This document shows, one piece after another, positions 12,603-21,962 of a stretch of 49,314 nucleotides of DNA. The notes under the pieces were generated by a model. The model was not told the origin of the DNA. It did not search any database and was given only the letters and a program-made list of their open reading frames with translations. Numbering within the stretch: position 1 is the stretch's first letter; every line of letters starts with the position of its first letter. This stretch comes from an uncultured Kiloniella sp. (GTDB taxonomy: Bacteria; Pseudomonadota; Alphaproteobacteria; Kiloniellales; Kiloniellaceae). The translations under genes and the position numbers were made by a program. The DNA lies in the NCBI RefSeq assembly GCF_937128705.1, contig NZ_CAKZMP010000081.1, positions 1 to 49,314 of the forward strand, read 5' to 3'.

Positions 12603-13157
12603 CTACCTGCGGAATTTCGCGGTTCGTTTGATTTTCTTTTGAAGCTGTAGAATGCCATAAATAAGCGCCTCAGCCGTCGGCGGGCACCCAGGAACATAAA
12701 TATCTACAGGAACAACTCTGTCACAGCCACGAACGACAGAATAAGAATAGTGATAATAGCCGCCGCCATTTGCACAAGACCCCATTGAGATAACCCAACG
12801 AGGTTCAGGCATCTGATCATAAACCTTACGCAAGGCCGGCGCCATTTTGTTGGTAAGTGTACCAGCAACAATCATCACATCTGACTGACGAGGCGACGGG
12901 CGGAAAACCATGCCAAAACGGTCCATGTCATAACGGCTACACGCCGCGTGCATCATTTCCACCGCGCAACAAGCCAAACCAAAAGTCATCGGCCACAAAG
13001 ACCCAGACTGTGCCCAACCTGTAAGCTGATCCATACGCGCCAACACAAAGCCACGTTCAGCGAGTTCTTCGCCAACGTTTTGCAGAACAAGATCTTGCTC
13101 CGGACCTGGCGGCAGCGGTGCCCCTTGCTTGAGAGCTGGATTAGAGATTACTCCCAT
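12603..13157 (-). CDS. nuoB: NADH-quinone oxidoreductase subunit B (cluster N2)
   Basis: This is the PSST-type subunit that holds the terminal [4Fe-4S] cluster N2, which reduces quinone. I choose the ATG at 13157 ([12 protein letters not shown], 184 residues) because AAAGGGG lies about 7 bases upstream; a further in-frame ATG 7 codons earlier would overlap nuoA more and lacks such a site. Cluster ligands are visible as the paired Cys in [11 protein letters not shown], the Cys in [10 protein letters not shown] and the Cys in [14 protein letters not shown]. The gene overlaps the end of nuoA by 10 bases. Confidence 0.96.
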   Translation of the reverse strand: MGVISNPALKQGAPLPPGPEQDLVLQNVGEELAERGFVLARMDQLTGWAQSGSLWPMTFGLACCAVEMMHAACSRYDMDRFGMVFRPSPRQSDVMIVAGTLTNKMAPALRKVYDQMPEPRWVISMGSCANGGGYYHYSYSVVRGCDRVVPVDIYVPGCPPTAEALIYGILQLQKKIKRTAKFRR

Positions 13158-13519
13158 TCCAATGCCCCTTTCTTCCATTCGTATGCAAAGCCAATCGTCA
13201 AAATGACCAAAAAGACCACCATCGACCAGAAACCAAAGAGACCGATATCACCCAGTGATACGGCCCAAGGGAACAGGAAGGCGACTTCAAGGTCGAAAAT
13301 AATGAAGAGGATTGCCACTAGGTAGAAGCGCACATCAAAACGGCCACGCGCGTCATCAAACGCTTCGAAGCCACACTCATAAGTACTGATTTTCTCTGAA
13401 TCAGGGTGCTGTTTAGCCATGATAACAGAAGCCAGCATCATTGCGATAGCCAGACCCACTGCAATTCCGAGAAAGATCAGAATTGGCAGGTATTCCGCCA
13501 ACATCCCATCTAAGCCCAT
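13148..13519 (-). CDS. nuoA: NADH-quinone oxidoreductase subunit A
   Basis: This is the ND3-type three-helix membrane subunit and first gene of the complex I operon. I choose the ATG at 13519 ([18 protein letters not shown], 123 residues), which is preceded by GGAGAG; an in-frame TTG four codons upstream and an ATG five codons downstream are alternatives. The family loop with the conserved Cys, [24 protein letters not shown], and the helix [15 protein letters not shown] are intact. The operon promoter must lie in the ~270 bases up to tRNA-Asp, but I cannot pick one with confidence. Confidence 0.94.
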   Translation of the reverse strand: MGLDGMLAEYLPILIFLGIAVGLAIAMMLASVIMAKQHPDSEKISTYECGFEAFDDARGRFDVRFYLVAILFIIFDLEVAFLFPWAVSLGDIGLFGFWSMVVFLVILTIGFAYEWKKGALEWE

Positions 13520-13790
13520 CTCTCCATACAATCTGCACGAGGGTTACCGCGCAAATCACCTTTCATGTCGAATATGACAAGAGGCCTTTATGGCCCTATT
13601 TTTTAAGTATGTATTAAATATCGCCCAAAGGCGACATAAGCAAACATAGAATCGCCACAATCCAGAAAAAATCGTATTATCCCAGTAGCGGAATCAAGTA
13701 TTAACCGAAGAACTCATGAAAACACATTCCGTTCTACAGGATAAACATTTGCAATGTCTTAAGGGATATAAGGAGTATCATAAGAAATGA

Positions 13791-13867
13791 TGGCGAGGAT
13801 GACGAGACTTGAACTCGCGACCTCTGGCGTGACAGGCCAGCGCTCTAACCAACTGAGCTACACCCCC
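13791..13867 (-). tRNA. tRNA-Asp (GTC)
   Basis: Read on the minus strand it forms a complete cloverleaf of 77 bases with encoded CCA. The acceptor GGGGGTG pairs with CATCCTC (two G-U pairs), the D-arm is GCTC/GAGC, the anticodon stem CTGGC/GCCAG encloses loop CTGTCAC (anticodon GTC), and the T-arm is GCGAG-TTCAAGT-CTCGT. It lies between the two respiratory operons and is co-directional with both. Confidence 0.96.
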
Positions 13868-14286
13868 ACATAACCATCCCTGCGGACGAGGGTTTATTTA
13901 GTGTAGTACCCACCCCCTGTCAAGCGACGGAATAGATTTTTGACAGTTTTTTTTTAGTTTTTTGAATAAAGCCTAAAATAAGAAGAAAATCCTTTAGCAT
14001 CAATGATCTAACGAATCGATTTAAGAGCGGTAATAGTTGAAAAACTTGCCCTCTCTTCCCCACATAAAAATATAGAATCGCGTTCAATTTTGTAGAGACT
14101 CTAAGAGAAAGTCTTTTCATACAAATCTTGAGCTCATTTTTTATATAGGAAAAAGAAACTAATAAGAAAATTACATATAGATTAACGACATCGAGGCCCC
14201 ATGAACGCTACGCCTATAAAAGATTAAAAAGACAACCACATAAAAAAATGGCCAGAGCATTACTCTGACCATTTTCAGTTTCGATG
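13868..14286. other. AT-rich intergenic region between nqrF and tRNA-Asp
   Basis: About 420 bases without a gene I would call. It holds the nqr operon terminator at its left end and presumably the tRNA-Asp promoter at its right. A 66-codon minus-strand open frame at 13920-14120 has no ribosome binding site and an unremarkable AT-rich composition, so I do not call it. Confidence 0.6.
14242..14275 (-). terminator. Rho-independent terminator after nqrF
   Basis: On the minus strand AAAATGGTCAGAG and CTCTGGCCATTTT form a 13-base-pair stem (one G-U pair) around a short loop, followed by a run of T. It lies about 12 bases after the nqrF stop and ends the nqr operon. Confidence 0.88.
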
Positions 14287-15510
14287 TTAGCCACCGAAAT
14301 CGTCTAACATAATATCTTCTCGGTCGACTCCAAGCTCAAGGAGCATGTTAATTACCGAGGAATTCATGATCGGCGGACCGCACATATAATATTCACAATC
14401 TTCTGGTGCCGCATGGTTCTTAAGATACTCATCATAAAGCACGTTATGAATAAAGCCCGTGTAACCATCCCAATCATCTTCTGGCAAGGCATCAGATAGC
14501 GCCACATGCCAGGTAAAGTTTGGAAACTCGGCAGCCAACTGATCAAAGTCTTCTACAAAGAACATTTCCCGTTTTGACCGTGCACCGTACCAGAATGTGA
14601 TCTTACGATCCTTATTCTTTAGACGCTTAAGCTGGTCAAAAATGTGACTGCGCATCGGTGCCATACCAGCACCGCCACCGATAAAGACCATTTCCTTATC
14701 AGTATCACGAGCAAAAAATTCACCGAACGGACCAGAGATCGTCACCTTGTCCCCAGGCTTCAGGTTGAAGATATAAGATGACATCTGTCCCGGAGGAATA
14801 CCTTGTGTACCGGGTGGCGGCGATGCCACACGGACATTAAGCATAATCATTCCACGTTCTTCCGGGTAGTTCGCCATGGAATAAGCACGCTCAACAGGCT
14901 CGGCAACAGTCGATTCGAATTGCCAAAGATTGAACTTGTCCCAATCTTCCCGGTATTCTTCTTCAACGTCGAAATCTTTATATGTCAGTTTATGTGCCGG
15001 CGCTTCGATCTGAATGTATCCACCAGCGCGGAAATTCACATCCTCGCCTTCGGGCAAATCAAGAATCAATGACTTAATAAAGGTCGCCACGTTCTCGTTA
15101 GAACGAACCGTACATTCCCATTTCTTAACACCAAAGACTTCTTCAGGAACTTCGATTTCCATATCCTGCTTAACTGCAACTTGGCAGGATAGGCGATCCC
15201 CGCAAGAGGCCTCTCGTTTAGTGATGTGGCCTTCTTCGGTCGGCAGAATAGAGCCTCCGCCTGAGAAAATTTTCACCCGGCATTGCGCGCAGGTACCACC
15301 ACCACCACAAGCAGAAGGCACAAAAAGCTTCTGTTCAGCCAATGTTTGCAACAACTTTCCACCAGCCGGAACCGAAATTGTTTTCTCACCGTTAATAGTG
15401 ATATCAACGTTTCCGGTAGAAACCAGTTTAGAGCGTGCAGCAAGAATAATCGTGACAAGCGCCAGAACGATCAGTGTAAAAAGCAGGATGCCTAATCCAA
15501 ATGTGATCAA
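14287..15510 (-). CDS. nqrF: Na+-translocating NADH:quinone reductase subunit F
   Basis: This is the NADH-oxidising entry subunit of the sodium pump. It has 407 residues. Order of parts: one N-terminal membrane helix (about residues 3-25), a 2Fe-2S domain with Cys68, Cys74, Cys77 and Cys109 ([10 protein letters not shown] and LSCQV), an FAD domain with [11 protein letters not shown], and an NADH-binding domain with [17 protein letters not shown] and the C-terminal [13 protein letters not shown]. The start codon is TTG at 15510, supported by GGGGAGG five bases upstream. It is the last gene of nqrABCDEF and follows nqrE by 13 bases. No defect is seen. Confidence 0.97.
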   Translation of the reverse strand: MITFGLGILLFTLIVLALVTIILAARSKLVSTGNVDITINGEKTISVPAGGKLLQTLAEQKLFVPSACGGGGTCAQCRVKIFSGGGSILPTEEGHITKREASCGDRLSCQVAVKQDMEIEVPEEVFGVKKWECTVRSNENVATFIKSLILDLPEGEDVNFRAGGYIQIEAPAHKLTYKDFDVEEEYREDWDKFNLWQFESTVAEPVERAYSMANYPEERGMIMLNVRVASPPPGTQGIPPGQMSSYIFNLKPGDKVTISGPFGEFFARDTDKEMVFIGGGAGMAPMRSHIFDQLKRLKNKDRKITFWYGARSKREMFFVEDFDQLAAEFPNFTWHVALSDALPEDDWDGYTGFIHNVLYDEYLKNHAAPEDCEYYMCGPPIMNSSVINMLLELGVDREDIMLDDFGG

Positions 15511-15523
15511 TTGAGCCTCCCCT

Positions 15524-16132
15524 TTACAATTTCACGCCACTAAAGGACATGAAGGCCATCGCCATAAGGCCGGCAGTGATGAAGGTAATACCTAGGCCCT
15601 GAAGACCGTCAGGTATATCCGAATACTTTAGTTTTTCGCGAACACCAGCCATCGCCGTGATTGCCAAAGCCCAACCAAAACCGGAAGAAATGCCGTAGGT
15701 CGTTGCCTCTGCAAAACTATAGTCGCGCTCGACCATAAAGAGCGAGCCACCAAGAATAGCGCAGTTCACTGTAATCAACGGCAAGAACACACCCAAAGCG
15801 TTGTAAAGCGGTGGGAAATATTTATCCAAAACCATTTCAAGTATCTGAACCAACGCCGCAATAACGCCGATGTAAGAAATCAGACCAAGAAAGGTCAGAT
15901 CGACATTATCAAACCCGGCCCAAGAAAGAGCCCCCGGCGCCAGAAGGTAAGTCAGGATCAGATTATTTGCAGGCACCGTAATAGCCTGAACAACCATCAC
16001 AGAAATACCGAGGCCGATAGCAGTCGCGATCTTTTTCGACACAGCAATAAAGGTGCACATGCCCAGGAAAAATGAAAGCGCCAGATTTTCAACGAAAACC
16101 GCCTTTACGGCTAAAGAGATCAGCTCTTCCAT
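15524..16132 (-). CDS. nqrE: Na+-translocating NADH:quinone reductase subunit E
   Basis: This is a six-helix membrane subunit of the sodium pump, paralogous to NqrD. Together the two form the symmetric core that holds an Fe centre between inverted helices. It has 202 residues. The two half-helix Cys residues are visible as Cys26 ([12 protein letters not shown]) and Cys124 ([10 protein letters not shown]), matching the conserved pair in characterised NqrE. The ATG overlaps the nqrD stop by one base (TAATG). Length and order are standard. RnfA is the closest alternative family, but the nqr gene set around it decides. Confidence 0.97.
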   Translation of the reverse strand: MEELISLAVKAVFVENLALSFFLGMCTFIAVSKKIATAIGLGISVMVVQAITVPANNLILTYLLAPGALSWAGFDNVDLTFLGLISYIGVIAALVQILEMVLDKYFPPLYNALGVFLPLITVNCAILGGSLFMVERDYSFAEATTYGISSGFGWALAITAMAGVREKLKYSDIPDGLQGLGITFITAGLMAMAFMSFSGVKL

Positions 16133-16785
16133 TAGTGTTCCTCAACCACTTGAATTTTATAATCACGCTCTTCAACTTGCTCTGGTTTCCAAGCACGGAA
16201 CGCCCAGATAAGCAGACCAATGACAAAGAAAGCTGAAGGAGGCAGTAGCAAAAGACCGTTCGGTACATACCAACCACCGTTATTCACAGTCTCAAGTATC
16301 GTCACCCCAAAAAGCGAGCCAGAACCGAAAAGCTCACGGATCACACCAACAAGCATCAAAATCAATCCGTAACCCAAACCATTACCAATTCCATCAATGA
16401 AAGATGCAATCGGCGGATTTTTCATCGCAAAGGCTTCAGCACGCCCCATCACAATACAGTTGGTGATAATCAAACCGACAAAGACAGAAAGCGTTTTGGA
16501 AATCTCGAAAGCATAGGCCTTGAGAACCTGATCAACGACAATCACAAGTGACGCAATAATCACCATCTGTACAATAATCCGGATGGAACCAGGGATTTGA
16601 TTTCGGATCATGGAAATGAACATCGATGCAAATGCTGTAACCGCTGTTACAGCAAGGGCCATAACAAAAGCCACCTGCAAAGAAGATGTTACCGCCAGCG
16701 CTGAACAGATACCAAGAACCTGTAGCGTAATCGGATTGTTATCGACCATCGGGTCGAGAATAAGTTCTTTAGGAGTCTGCGCCAT
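16132..16785 (-). CDS. nqrD: Na+-translocating NADH:quinone reductase subunit D
   Basis: This is a six-helix membrane subunit, partner of NqrE around the Fe centre. It has 217 residues. The conserved Cys residues are at positions 27 ([11 protein letters not shown]) and 110 ([16 protein letters not shown]), and the family stretch [20 protein letters not shown] is intact. It overlaps nqrC and nqrE by one base on each side (TAATG junctions), indicating tight co-translation. Its RnfE-like relatives are excluded by the surrounding nqrA, nqrB and nqrF genes. Confidence 0.97.
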   Translation of the reverse strand: MAQTPKELILDPMVDNNPITLQVLGICSALAVTSSLQVAFVMALAVTAVTAFASMFISMIRNQIPGSIRIIVQMVIIASLVIVVDQVLKAYAFEISKTLSVFVGLIITNCIVMGRAEAFAMKNPPIASFIDGIGNGLGYGLILMLVGVIRELFGSGSLFGVTILETVNNGGWYVPNGLLLLPPSAFFVIGLLIWAFRAWKPEQVEERDYKIQVVEEH

Positions 16786-17591
16786 TAGATCTCTCCCGCT
16801 TTAACTGATTCTAGGAAAGGAGCATATCCCGCCTTACCCATCCAGAAACGTACCAGATTATCTACGCCATTAGACGTCAGTGTTGCACCGGCCAAAGCGT
16901 CGACATGGAATTCCTGACCAGCAGGCGGTGCCGTTTTAGCAACTGTAATCTGTAGCACGTCATTCTCATCATAAAGCTTTTTACCACGCCATAGTGATTT
17001 CCAGCGCGGATTGTCAACTTCAGCACCAAGGCCCGGCGTTTCAGCATGACTGTAGAACTGTAATCCAAAAATATCGTTGGCGTTTTCTTCAACAGCAATG
17101 AACCCATAAAGCGTCGACCAAAGTCCATACCCATGTAGAGGTAAGATCACCTTATCGAGACTGCCATCTTCATTACGCAGGAGGTACACAGTCACAAACT
17201 TGGCTTGCCGACCAATCGACGCCGGATCATCTGTCAATTCAACAGACAATTCAGGGTCATCTGCAGCAGCACGGTCATCAAATGTGTTTACGTCGAATTG
17301 ATCCGTAAATTCACCTGTTGCAAGCTCTAGCACATGTGGTTCGAAAACCTTGAAAGCCTCTGTCACATCTGTACCTGGACTATAAAGCCCGGCCACCTGC
17401 AGAATGTTGATTTGCTTGTCTTTAAGCTTGTTGATTTCCTGCACAGGTCTCAACGACACCGCAACAGCAGACACAATCATCGAAGCCACAAGACAAAGCG
17501 TTACAGCTACAACTACCGTTTTGCCCACTGAATCAGGGGGCGTGTCAAGAAAACGGCGTAACAATCCAGGTTTTTTATTTTCGTCAGGCAT
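16785..17591 (-). CDS. nqrC: Na+-translocating NADH:quinone reductase subunit C (covalent FMN)
   Basis: This is a periplasm-facing flavoprotein subunit of the sodium pump, anchored by one N-terminal helix (about residues 25-45). I choose the ATG at 17591 ([16 protein letters not shown], 268 residues): GGAGGG lies about 10 bases upstream, and the longer form would overlap nqrB by more than 40 bases. The FMN attachment motif reads [13 protein letters not shown], with the acceptor Thr at about residue 237. The usual Ser or Thr before GAT is Ala here. The family stretch [18 protein letters not shown] and the Glu-rich loop before LGAEV are present. It overlaps nqrB by 8 bases. Confidence 0.95.
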   Translation of the reverse strand: MPDENKKPGLLRRFLDTPPDSVGKTVVVAVTLCLVASMIVSAVAVSLRPVQEINKLKDKQINILQVAGLYSPGTDVTEAFKVFEPHVLELATGEFTDQFDVNTFDDRAAADDPELSVELTDDPASIGRQAKFVTVYLLRNEDGSLDKVILPLHGYGLWSTLYGFIAVEENANDIFGLQFYSHAETPGLGAEVDNPRWKSLWRGKKLYDENDVLQITVAKTAPPAGQEFHVDALAGATLTSNGVDNLVRFWMGKAGYAPFLESVKAGEI

Positions 17592-18783
17592 TACGCTTTG
17601 CCCTCCGCTTAATATTGGCTTGTACCACAAAATAATCGATCAGTGGCGCAAAGACGTTTCCGAATAAAATGGCAAGCATCATTCCCTCGGGGAAAGCCGG
17701 ATTAATTACCCGGATCATGACCACCATAAAACCAATCAACGCGCCATAGATATAACGCCCAACGTTGGTGTGGCTGGCAGAAACAGGTTCCGTAACCATA
17801 AAGGCAAGACCAAAAGCAAAACCACCCGTTACAAGATGCCAATACCACGGCATTGCAAACATCGGGTTACTGTCAGACCCAACCCAATTGAGAAGCAAAG
17901 AAAAGCCGATCATACCGCCCAAACAACCAACGACAAGACGCCAATTGGCAATCTTGGTAATCAGCAAAAAGCTCAACCCAATTAAACAGGCCAATGTAGA
18001 GGTTTCGCCAATAGATCCTTGGATCGTACCAAGAAAGGCGCTTGTCCAATCAATCCCACGAGCAGCAAGTTCCGAGAATCCTTCAGAAGCGCTGACAGAA
18101 AGGGCCGTCGCGCCAGAGAAACCATCGACAGGTGTCCAAATAGTTTCGCCCGACATTTGTGCTGGATATGCAAAGTAAAGGAAAGCACGTCCGGTAAGCG
18201 CAGGGTTAAGAAAGTTCTTCCCAGTTCCGCCAAATACCTCTTTACCGATAACAACGCCAAAAGAAATACCTAGAGCAACCTGCCACAAAGGGGCACTTGG
18301 TGGTAAAATCAACGCATAAAGCATTGAAGTAACTAGAAAACCTTCGTTAACTTCGTGACCACGCACCGTCGCAAAGATGACTTCCCAAATACCGCCAACA
18401 ACAAGTGTTACGATATAAATCGGAAGGAAATAAAGCAGACCATGTAAGAAATTGGCTATCGGATTATTAGGGTCAAAACCAACCCCTAATAAATCAAGAA
18501 GCCATACCCGCCAACCGGACGAATTATGAACTTCCATTGCCGTATTCGTCTGAAAACCGACATTATACAGCCCGATCAGAATACAAGGGATCGTCGCAAT
18601 GACCACATAGGTCATGATCCGCTTCATATCCACATAAGATCTTGCATGCGGAGCGACTTTCGTCACCGTTTTTGGCGTGTAGAGAAAGCTCTCAACCATT
18701 TCATAGATGGGGAAGAACTTCTCGTATTTACCACCATTCGTGAAATGAGGCTCTATACGATCGAAAAAGTTGCGAATACCCAC
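17584..18783 (-). CDS. nqrB: Na+-translocating NADH:quinone reductase subunit B (covalent FMN)
   Basis: This is a large membrane subunit of the sodium pump, carrying covalent FMN, riboflavin and the quinone site. The best start is GTG at 18783 (V/MGIRNFFDRIEPHFTNGGKYEKF, 399 residues): AAGGAGGG lies just upstream and family members begin at this point. An upstream ATG adds 26 residues that run back through the 3' end of nqrA. The FMN site DGFSGATALS has the acceptor Thr at about residue 226. About ten helices are evident. It lies 4 bases after nqrA. Confidence 0.96.
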   Translation of the reverse strand: MGIRNFFDRIEPHFTNGGKYEKFFPIYEMVESFLYTPKTVTKVAPHARSYVDMKRIMTYVVIATIPCILIGLYNVGFQTNTAMEVHNSSGWRVWLLDLLGVGFDPNNPIANFLHGLLYFLPIYIVTLVVGGIWEVIFATVRGHEVNEGFLVTSMLYALILPPSAPLWQVALGISFGVVIGKEVFGGTGKNFLNPALTGRAFLYFAYPAQMSGETIWTPVDGFSGATALSVSASEGFSELAARGIDWTSAFLGTIQGSIGETSTLACLIGLSFLLITKIANWRLVVGCLGGMIGFSLLLNWVGSDSNPMFAMPWYWHLVTGGFAFGLAFMVTEPVSASHTNVGRYIYGALIGFMVVMIRVINPAFPEGMMLAILFGNVFAPLIDYFVVQANIKRRAKRNA

Positions 18784-18787
18784 GAGA

Positions 18788-20131
18788 TCAGCCCTCCTTT
18801 TCGATCTTGTTAAGGCAGTCGCGTAGCGCCGTGCCATATTCATACTTGGCTGGGCAAGCAAAGCCGACTACGCCAAGATCTTCTTCGTCCAATTCCAGTG
18901 CACCGAGTGCCTGTGCCTGATCGGTGTCCATCACCAAAAGCGCACGTAAGAGCTGAGTTGGTAAATAATCCTGCGGCATAAGCTCTTCAAAAGTACCAAG
19001 CGGCACCATAGCTCTACGACCACCGTTGAGGTTTGACGTCAAAGCATAAAGCTTCTTAGAGAAAGCAGATCCCAATACAGGTTGTACTGAATATTTCGAC
19101 GGCATTGGGAGAATCCAACCCATCGTGATCTGTTTTTGGTCTTCTTCGATCAATGTAATCTGACGTGCGTAGCGGCCAAGGTATCCATCTTCGCCCTCGC
19201 CCATACGCCCACTAAGAATTGACCCTGAAATCATGCGAACAGGCACATCACCGGGAATATCTTGGGCAACCAGATCTGCCATCGATGCACCAGCAATCGT
19301 GCGAACCAAACGAGGATTAGCGCAAAGAGGACCAGACAATGCAACAACACGGCTTGCATCATAACACCCAGTTGAAATCAACTTGCCGATCGAAATGACA
19401 TCCGAATAGCCTATTGTCCAAACAGCTTGATCACCTTTTGGTGGCTCAAGAAAATGTATATGTGTTCCAGCCAAGCCAGCAGGATGAGGCCCAGAAAAAC
19501 TGGCAACAGTTACGTCTGAAAGGTCTGAACCTGGAATATCAACATCTGGAGCTTGGCAAAGATAGGTTTTACCCTCTGTAAGCAGCGTAATCGCTTCCAG
19601 TCCTTTGCGAAAATCCTTTGCTTCATCAGCGATGATCTCTGCAGGATCAGCCGAGAGCGGCTCTGAATCCATCGCCGTCACAAAAATGGCTGACGGTCTG
19701 CTGTCCGGTACAGGAACCTTCGAATAAGGTCTCGTGCGAAACGACGTCCAAAGTCCAGCAGCACAAAGACGCTCAACCAAACCTTCTGCAGTAGAGACAT
19801 CACCCACGCTAGAAAAATCAATCGGTTCAGCAGCCGTCTCATCAATGTCAATTACGACACTGATCAAGACACGTCGTGCGCCTCGATTGATCGCTCTAAT
19901 CCGACCAGAAACTGGTGATGTGATAAGAACTTCAGGTGTGTCTTTATGAGATAGAATAGGGGTTCCTGCCGCAACGACATCCCCTTCCTGAACCGAAAGG
20001 CGCGGTTTCAGGCCAATATAGTCCGCGCCTAATATAGCAACGGAGCCAACTGTAGCAGGATCTTTGATTCCAGGCTCGGGTGCCCCCAGCACAGGAACAT
20101 CAAGACCTTTTCGTAACGAGAATTTCGGCAC
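18788..20131 (-). CDS. nqrA: Na+-translocating NADH:quinone reductase subunit A
   Basis: This is the cytoplasmic peripheral subunit of the sodium pump, implicated in ubiquinone binding, and the first gene of the operon. It has 447 residues, the usual length. The N-terminus V/MPKFSLRKGLDVPVLGAPEPG, with a barrel-sandwich region (residues ~35-95, VQEGDVVAAGTPILSHKD), and the segment ISTGCYDASRVVALSGP are typical. The start codon is GTG with a modest AGGA about 14 bases upstream. Its promoter must lie in the 162-base gap shared with the divergent apbE gene. Confidence 0.95.
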   Translation of the reverse strand: MPKFSLRKGLDVPVLGAPEPGIKDPATVGSVAILGADYIGLKPRLSVQEGDVVAAGTPILSHKDTPEVLITSPVSGRIRAINRGARRVLISVVIDIDETAAEPIDFSSVGDVSTAEGLVERLCAAGLWTSFRTRPYSKVPVPDSRPSAIFVTAMDSEPLSADPAEIIADEAKDFRKGLEAITLLTEGKTYLCQAPDVDIPGSDLSDVTVASFSGPHPAGLAGTHIHFLEPPKGDQAVWTIGYSDVISIGKLISTGCYDASRVVALSGPLCANPRLVRTIAGASMADLVAQDIPGDVPVRMISGSILSGRMGEGEDGYLGRYARQITLIEEDQKQITMGWILPMPSKYSVQPVLGSAFSKKLYALTSNLNGGRRAMVPLGTFEELMPQDYLPTQLLRALLVMDTDQAQALGALELDEEDLGVVGFACPAKYEYGTALRDCLNKIEKEG

Positions 20132-20293
20132 GTTTATGCAGTCCTGTAAAAATTTTTAGCTCTTATGCGACAATTATGCGGCCTCTTAAAGTACTTTTTT
20201 GGGCACAAAGACTTAATTTTTTGTTGAATCTGCTATAAAACTCGCCCATAAGCCAATGAAACTAGCTTTTATATTAGCACGGAGGCCTTAATA

Positions 20294-21340
20294 GTGCCGG
20301 ATAATTTCCTCATTTCGCGCCGTAATTTCATGATCATGCCTGCTTGCCTCGCTGCATTGAGTGCTTGCAAATTAGGATCTTCATCATCGGTGTTAAAAGT
20401 CGCCGGTCTCACCATGGGCACCAACTACTCTATAGTAGCAGTCGATCACACACAGGCTTTATCAGAAGAACAGCTGCGTAAAGATATTGATTCAGCTTTG
20501 TTGCAAGTAAACACACAGCTATCTAACTGGGACCCTGCATCTGAAATCTCACGCTTCAATGCCTCGACATCAACCGACTCGGTCACTGTTTCTCCTGCAC
20601 TTGCAGAGGTTATGAATGCTGCCAATGCCGTTCACACCGCAAGCGACGGGCAGTTTGATGTTACTCTCGGTCCATTGATTGATCTGTGGGGTTTTGGTTC
20701 AGTAGGCAACACTGCACAGACACCGACAGCAGAGGCAATTGAAACTGCACTTCGCGCGTCAGGTCAAAGCCGGACCTTACGTGTTTCTGATCAATCGCTT
20801 CAGAAACAAACACCTGAAACAGAAATTTATCTCTCTGCTATTGGCAAAGGTTATGGCGTTGATGTAATTGCCCGTAAGCTTGAGAGCCACGGCATCAAAG
20901 ACTTTATGGTAGAGATTGGTGGCGACCTATACACTGCGGGTCTCAATCCAGATGGTACACCATGGCAAATCGGTATTGAGACACCAGATGCACATGACCG
21001 TACAATGCAAGAAGTTGTTGGCCTTTCAAACCTTGGCATGGCGACATCTGGTGACTACCGGAACTATTTCGAGCAGGACGGTGTGCGTTATTCACACATC
21101 ATCGACGCTCAAACAGGTCGCCCGATTACTCACACAACTGCGTCTGTAACAGTACTAACAGAAAATGCGATGCTGGCTGATGCTTGGGCAACTGCCATGC
21201 TTGTTCTTGGTAAAGAGCGCGGTCTGGAAATTGCAAATAATCTTGATATGGCCGTATTGTTCATTGAACGTGATAGCAATGCTACCCATACTAAGTTTAT
21301 CACAACGCCAAGCACGCGCTTTAGCGACATGCAAGCTTAG
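20294..21340 (+). CDS. apbE: FAD:protein FMN transferase, lipoprotein
   Basis: The enzyme uses FAD and Mg2+ to attach FMN covalently to Thr of target proteins, here expected to be NqrB and NqrC. It has 348 residues. The N-terminus combines a twin-arginine-like ISRRNFMIMPA with a lipobox LSAC (Cys25), so it is probably exported by Tat or Sec and lipid-anchored on the periplasmic side. Core motifs TMGTNYSIV, DVTLGPLIDLWGFG, LSAIGKGYGVD, VEIGGDLYTAG and the C-terminal DAWATAMLVLG are present. The start is GTG with GGAGG 8 bases before it. It is divergent from nqrA and followed by nqrM, forming a maturation pair for the neighbouring pump. Confidence 0.95.
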   Translation: MPDNFLISRRNFMIMPACLAALSACKLGSSSSVLKVAGLTMGTNYSIVAVDHTQALSEEQLRKDIDSALLQVNTQLSNWDPASEISRFNASTSTDSVTVSPALAEVMNAANAVHTASDGQFDVTLGPLIDLWGFGSVGNTAQTPTAEAIETALRASGQSRTLRVSDQSLQKQTPETEIYLSAIGKGYGVDVIARKLESHGIKDFMVEIGGDLYTAGLNPDGTPWQIGIETPDAHDRTMQEVVGLSNLGMATSGDYRNYFEQDGVRYSHIIDAQTGRPITHTTASVTVLTENAMLADAWATAMLVLGKERGLEIANNLDMAVLFIERDSNATHTKFITTPSTRFSDMQA

Positions 21341-21358
21341 AGATTGGATAACTGACCA

Positions 21359-21586
21359 GTGGCTACCTTCTTATTAGCATTCGGCATCTTAGCCCTACTC
21401 GTCCTAGGCATGGCCATTGGTGTTATTATGCAGGGCAAGACGATTAAGGGCAGCTGTGGTGGCTTAAACGCCATCAGTGGCGCTGATCATTGCTTGGTCT
21501 GCAATAAAGAAGTCGATCCAAACAGTCCTCTTCGTGACAGACTAAGTTGCCCGCGCGCACGGGAAAAACAGAATCAATCTAGTTAG
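21359..21586 (+). CDS. nqrM: NQR maturation factor NqrM
   Basis: This is a small membrane-anchored protein required for NQR assembly, thought to deliver Fe for the NqrD/NqrE Cys site. It has 75 residues: one N-terminal helix (about residues 3-24) and then a soluble part with Cys33, Cys45, Cys48 and Cys64 (GSCGGL, HCLVC, LSCPR), the family pattern. The start is GTG with no strong ribosome binding site, 18 bases after apbE, so coupling to apbE translation is likely. A strong terminator follows within 30 bases. Confidence 0.93.
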   Translation: MATFLLAFGILALLVLGMAIGVIMQGKTIKGSCGGLNAISGADHCLVCNKEVDPNSPLRDRLSCPRAREKQNQSS

Positions 21587-21610
21587 ATAACGAACAGACT
21601 CCCTCGTCAT

Positions 21611-21649
21611 AAAAATCCTCTCTAATTATCTGATTAGAGAGGATTTTTT
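21611..21649 (+). terminator. Rho-independent terminator after nqrM
   Basis: AAAATCCTCTCTAAT and ATTAGAGAGGATTTTTT form a stem of about 15 base pairs around TATCTG, with T on the plus side and A on the other. It can serve the apbE-nqrM unit and, in the opposite direction, the small minus-strand gene ending at 21693. Confidence 0.92.
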
Positions 21650-21692
21650 GTATCTATTTTCTTGTCATAAAAAAATCTGGGGAATCTGTTTA

Positions 21693-21878
21693 CTAAGATC
21701 CTGTTGTGAGAGGCACAAATCCTAATATCAATAGGCAACTTGCTGCAACAAGGCCGGAAATCCACAGTTGCCAAGTCGGCCCTTCGGCTTTCCACACTCG
21801 GCGATATTTATAGCCAGCCATACAGGCGATTACGAAAATTAACGTCGCGCACCAAGGGGCAAGAGTTATCGTGATCAA
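21693..21878 (-). CDS. Small two-helix membrane protein, unknown function
   Basis: It has 61 residues with two likely membrane helices (about 6-22 and 37-56) separated by a basic loop GYKYRRVWKAEGPTW. The start would be TTG at 21878, preceded by AGGGAAG at about 11 bases. A bidirectional terminator lies just after its stop. I recognise no family. Position next to nqrM could suggest a link to the respiratory genes, but orientation is opposite and nothing else supports it. It could also be a chance open frame; hydrophobicity pattern and flanking signals make a gene somewhat more likely. Confidence 0.5.
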   Translation of the reverse strand: MITITLAPWCATLIFVIACMAGYKYRRVWKAEGPTWQLWISGLVAASCLLILGFVPLTTGS

Positions 21879-21962
21879 AAAGCAAGACTTCCCTAAGTAA
21901 ATGATTTGTCTTATAGTTATTAAGCACAGTCCATAATGACAATCAAGTCAGGATGCTTTCTT

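Noticed and set aside
13920-14120. 66-codon minus-strand open frame between tRNA-Asp and nqrF
   Set aside because: No binding site, AT-driven composition and no protein-like pattern; probably chance.
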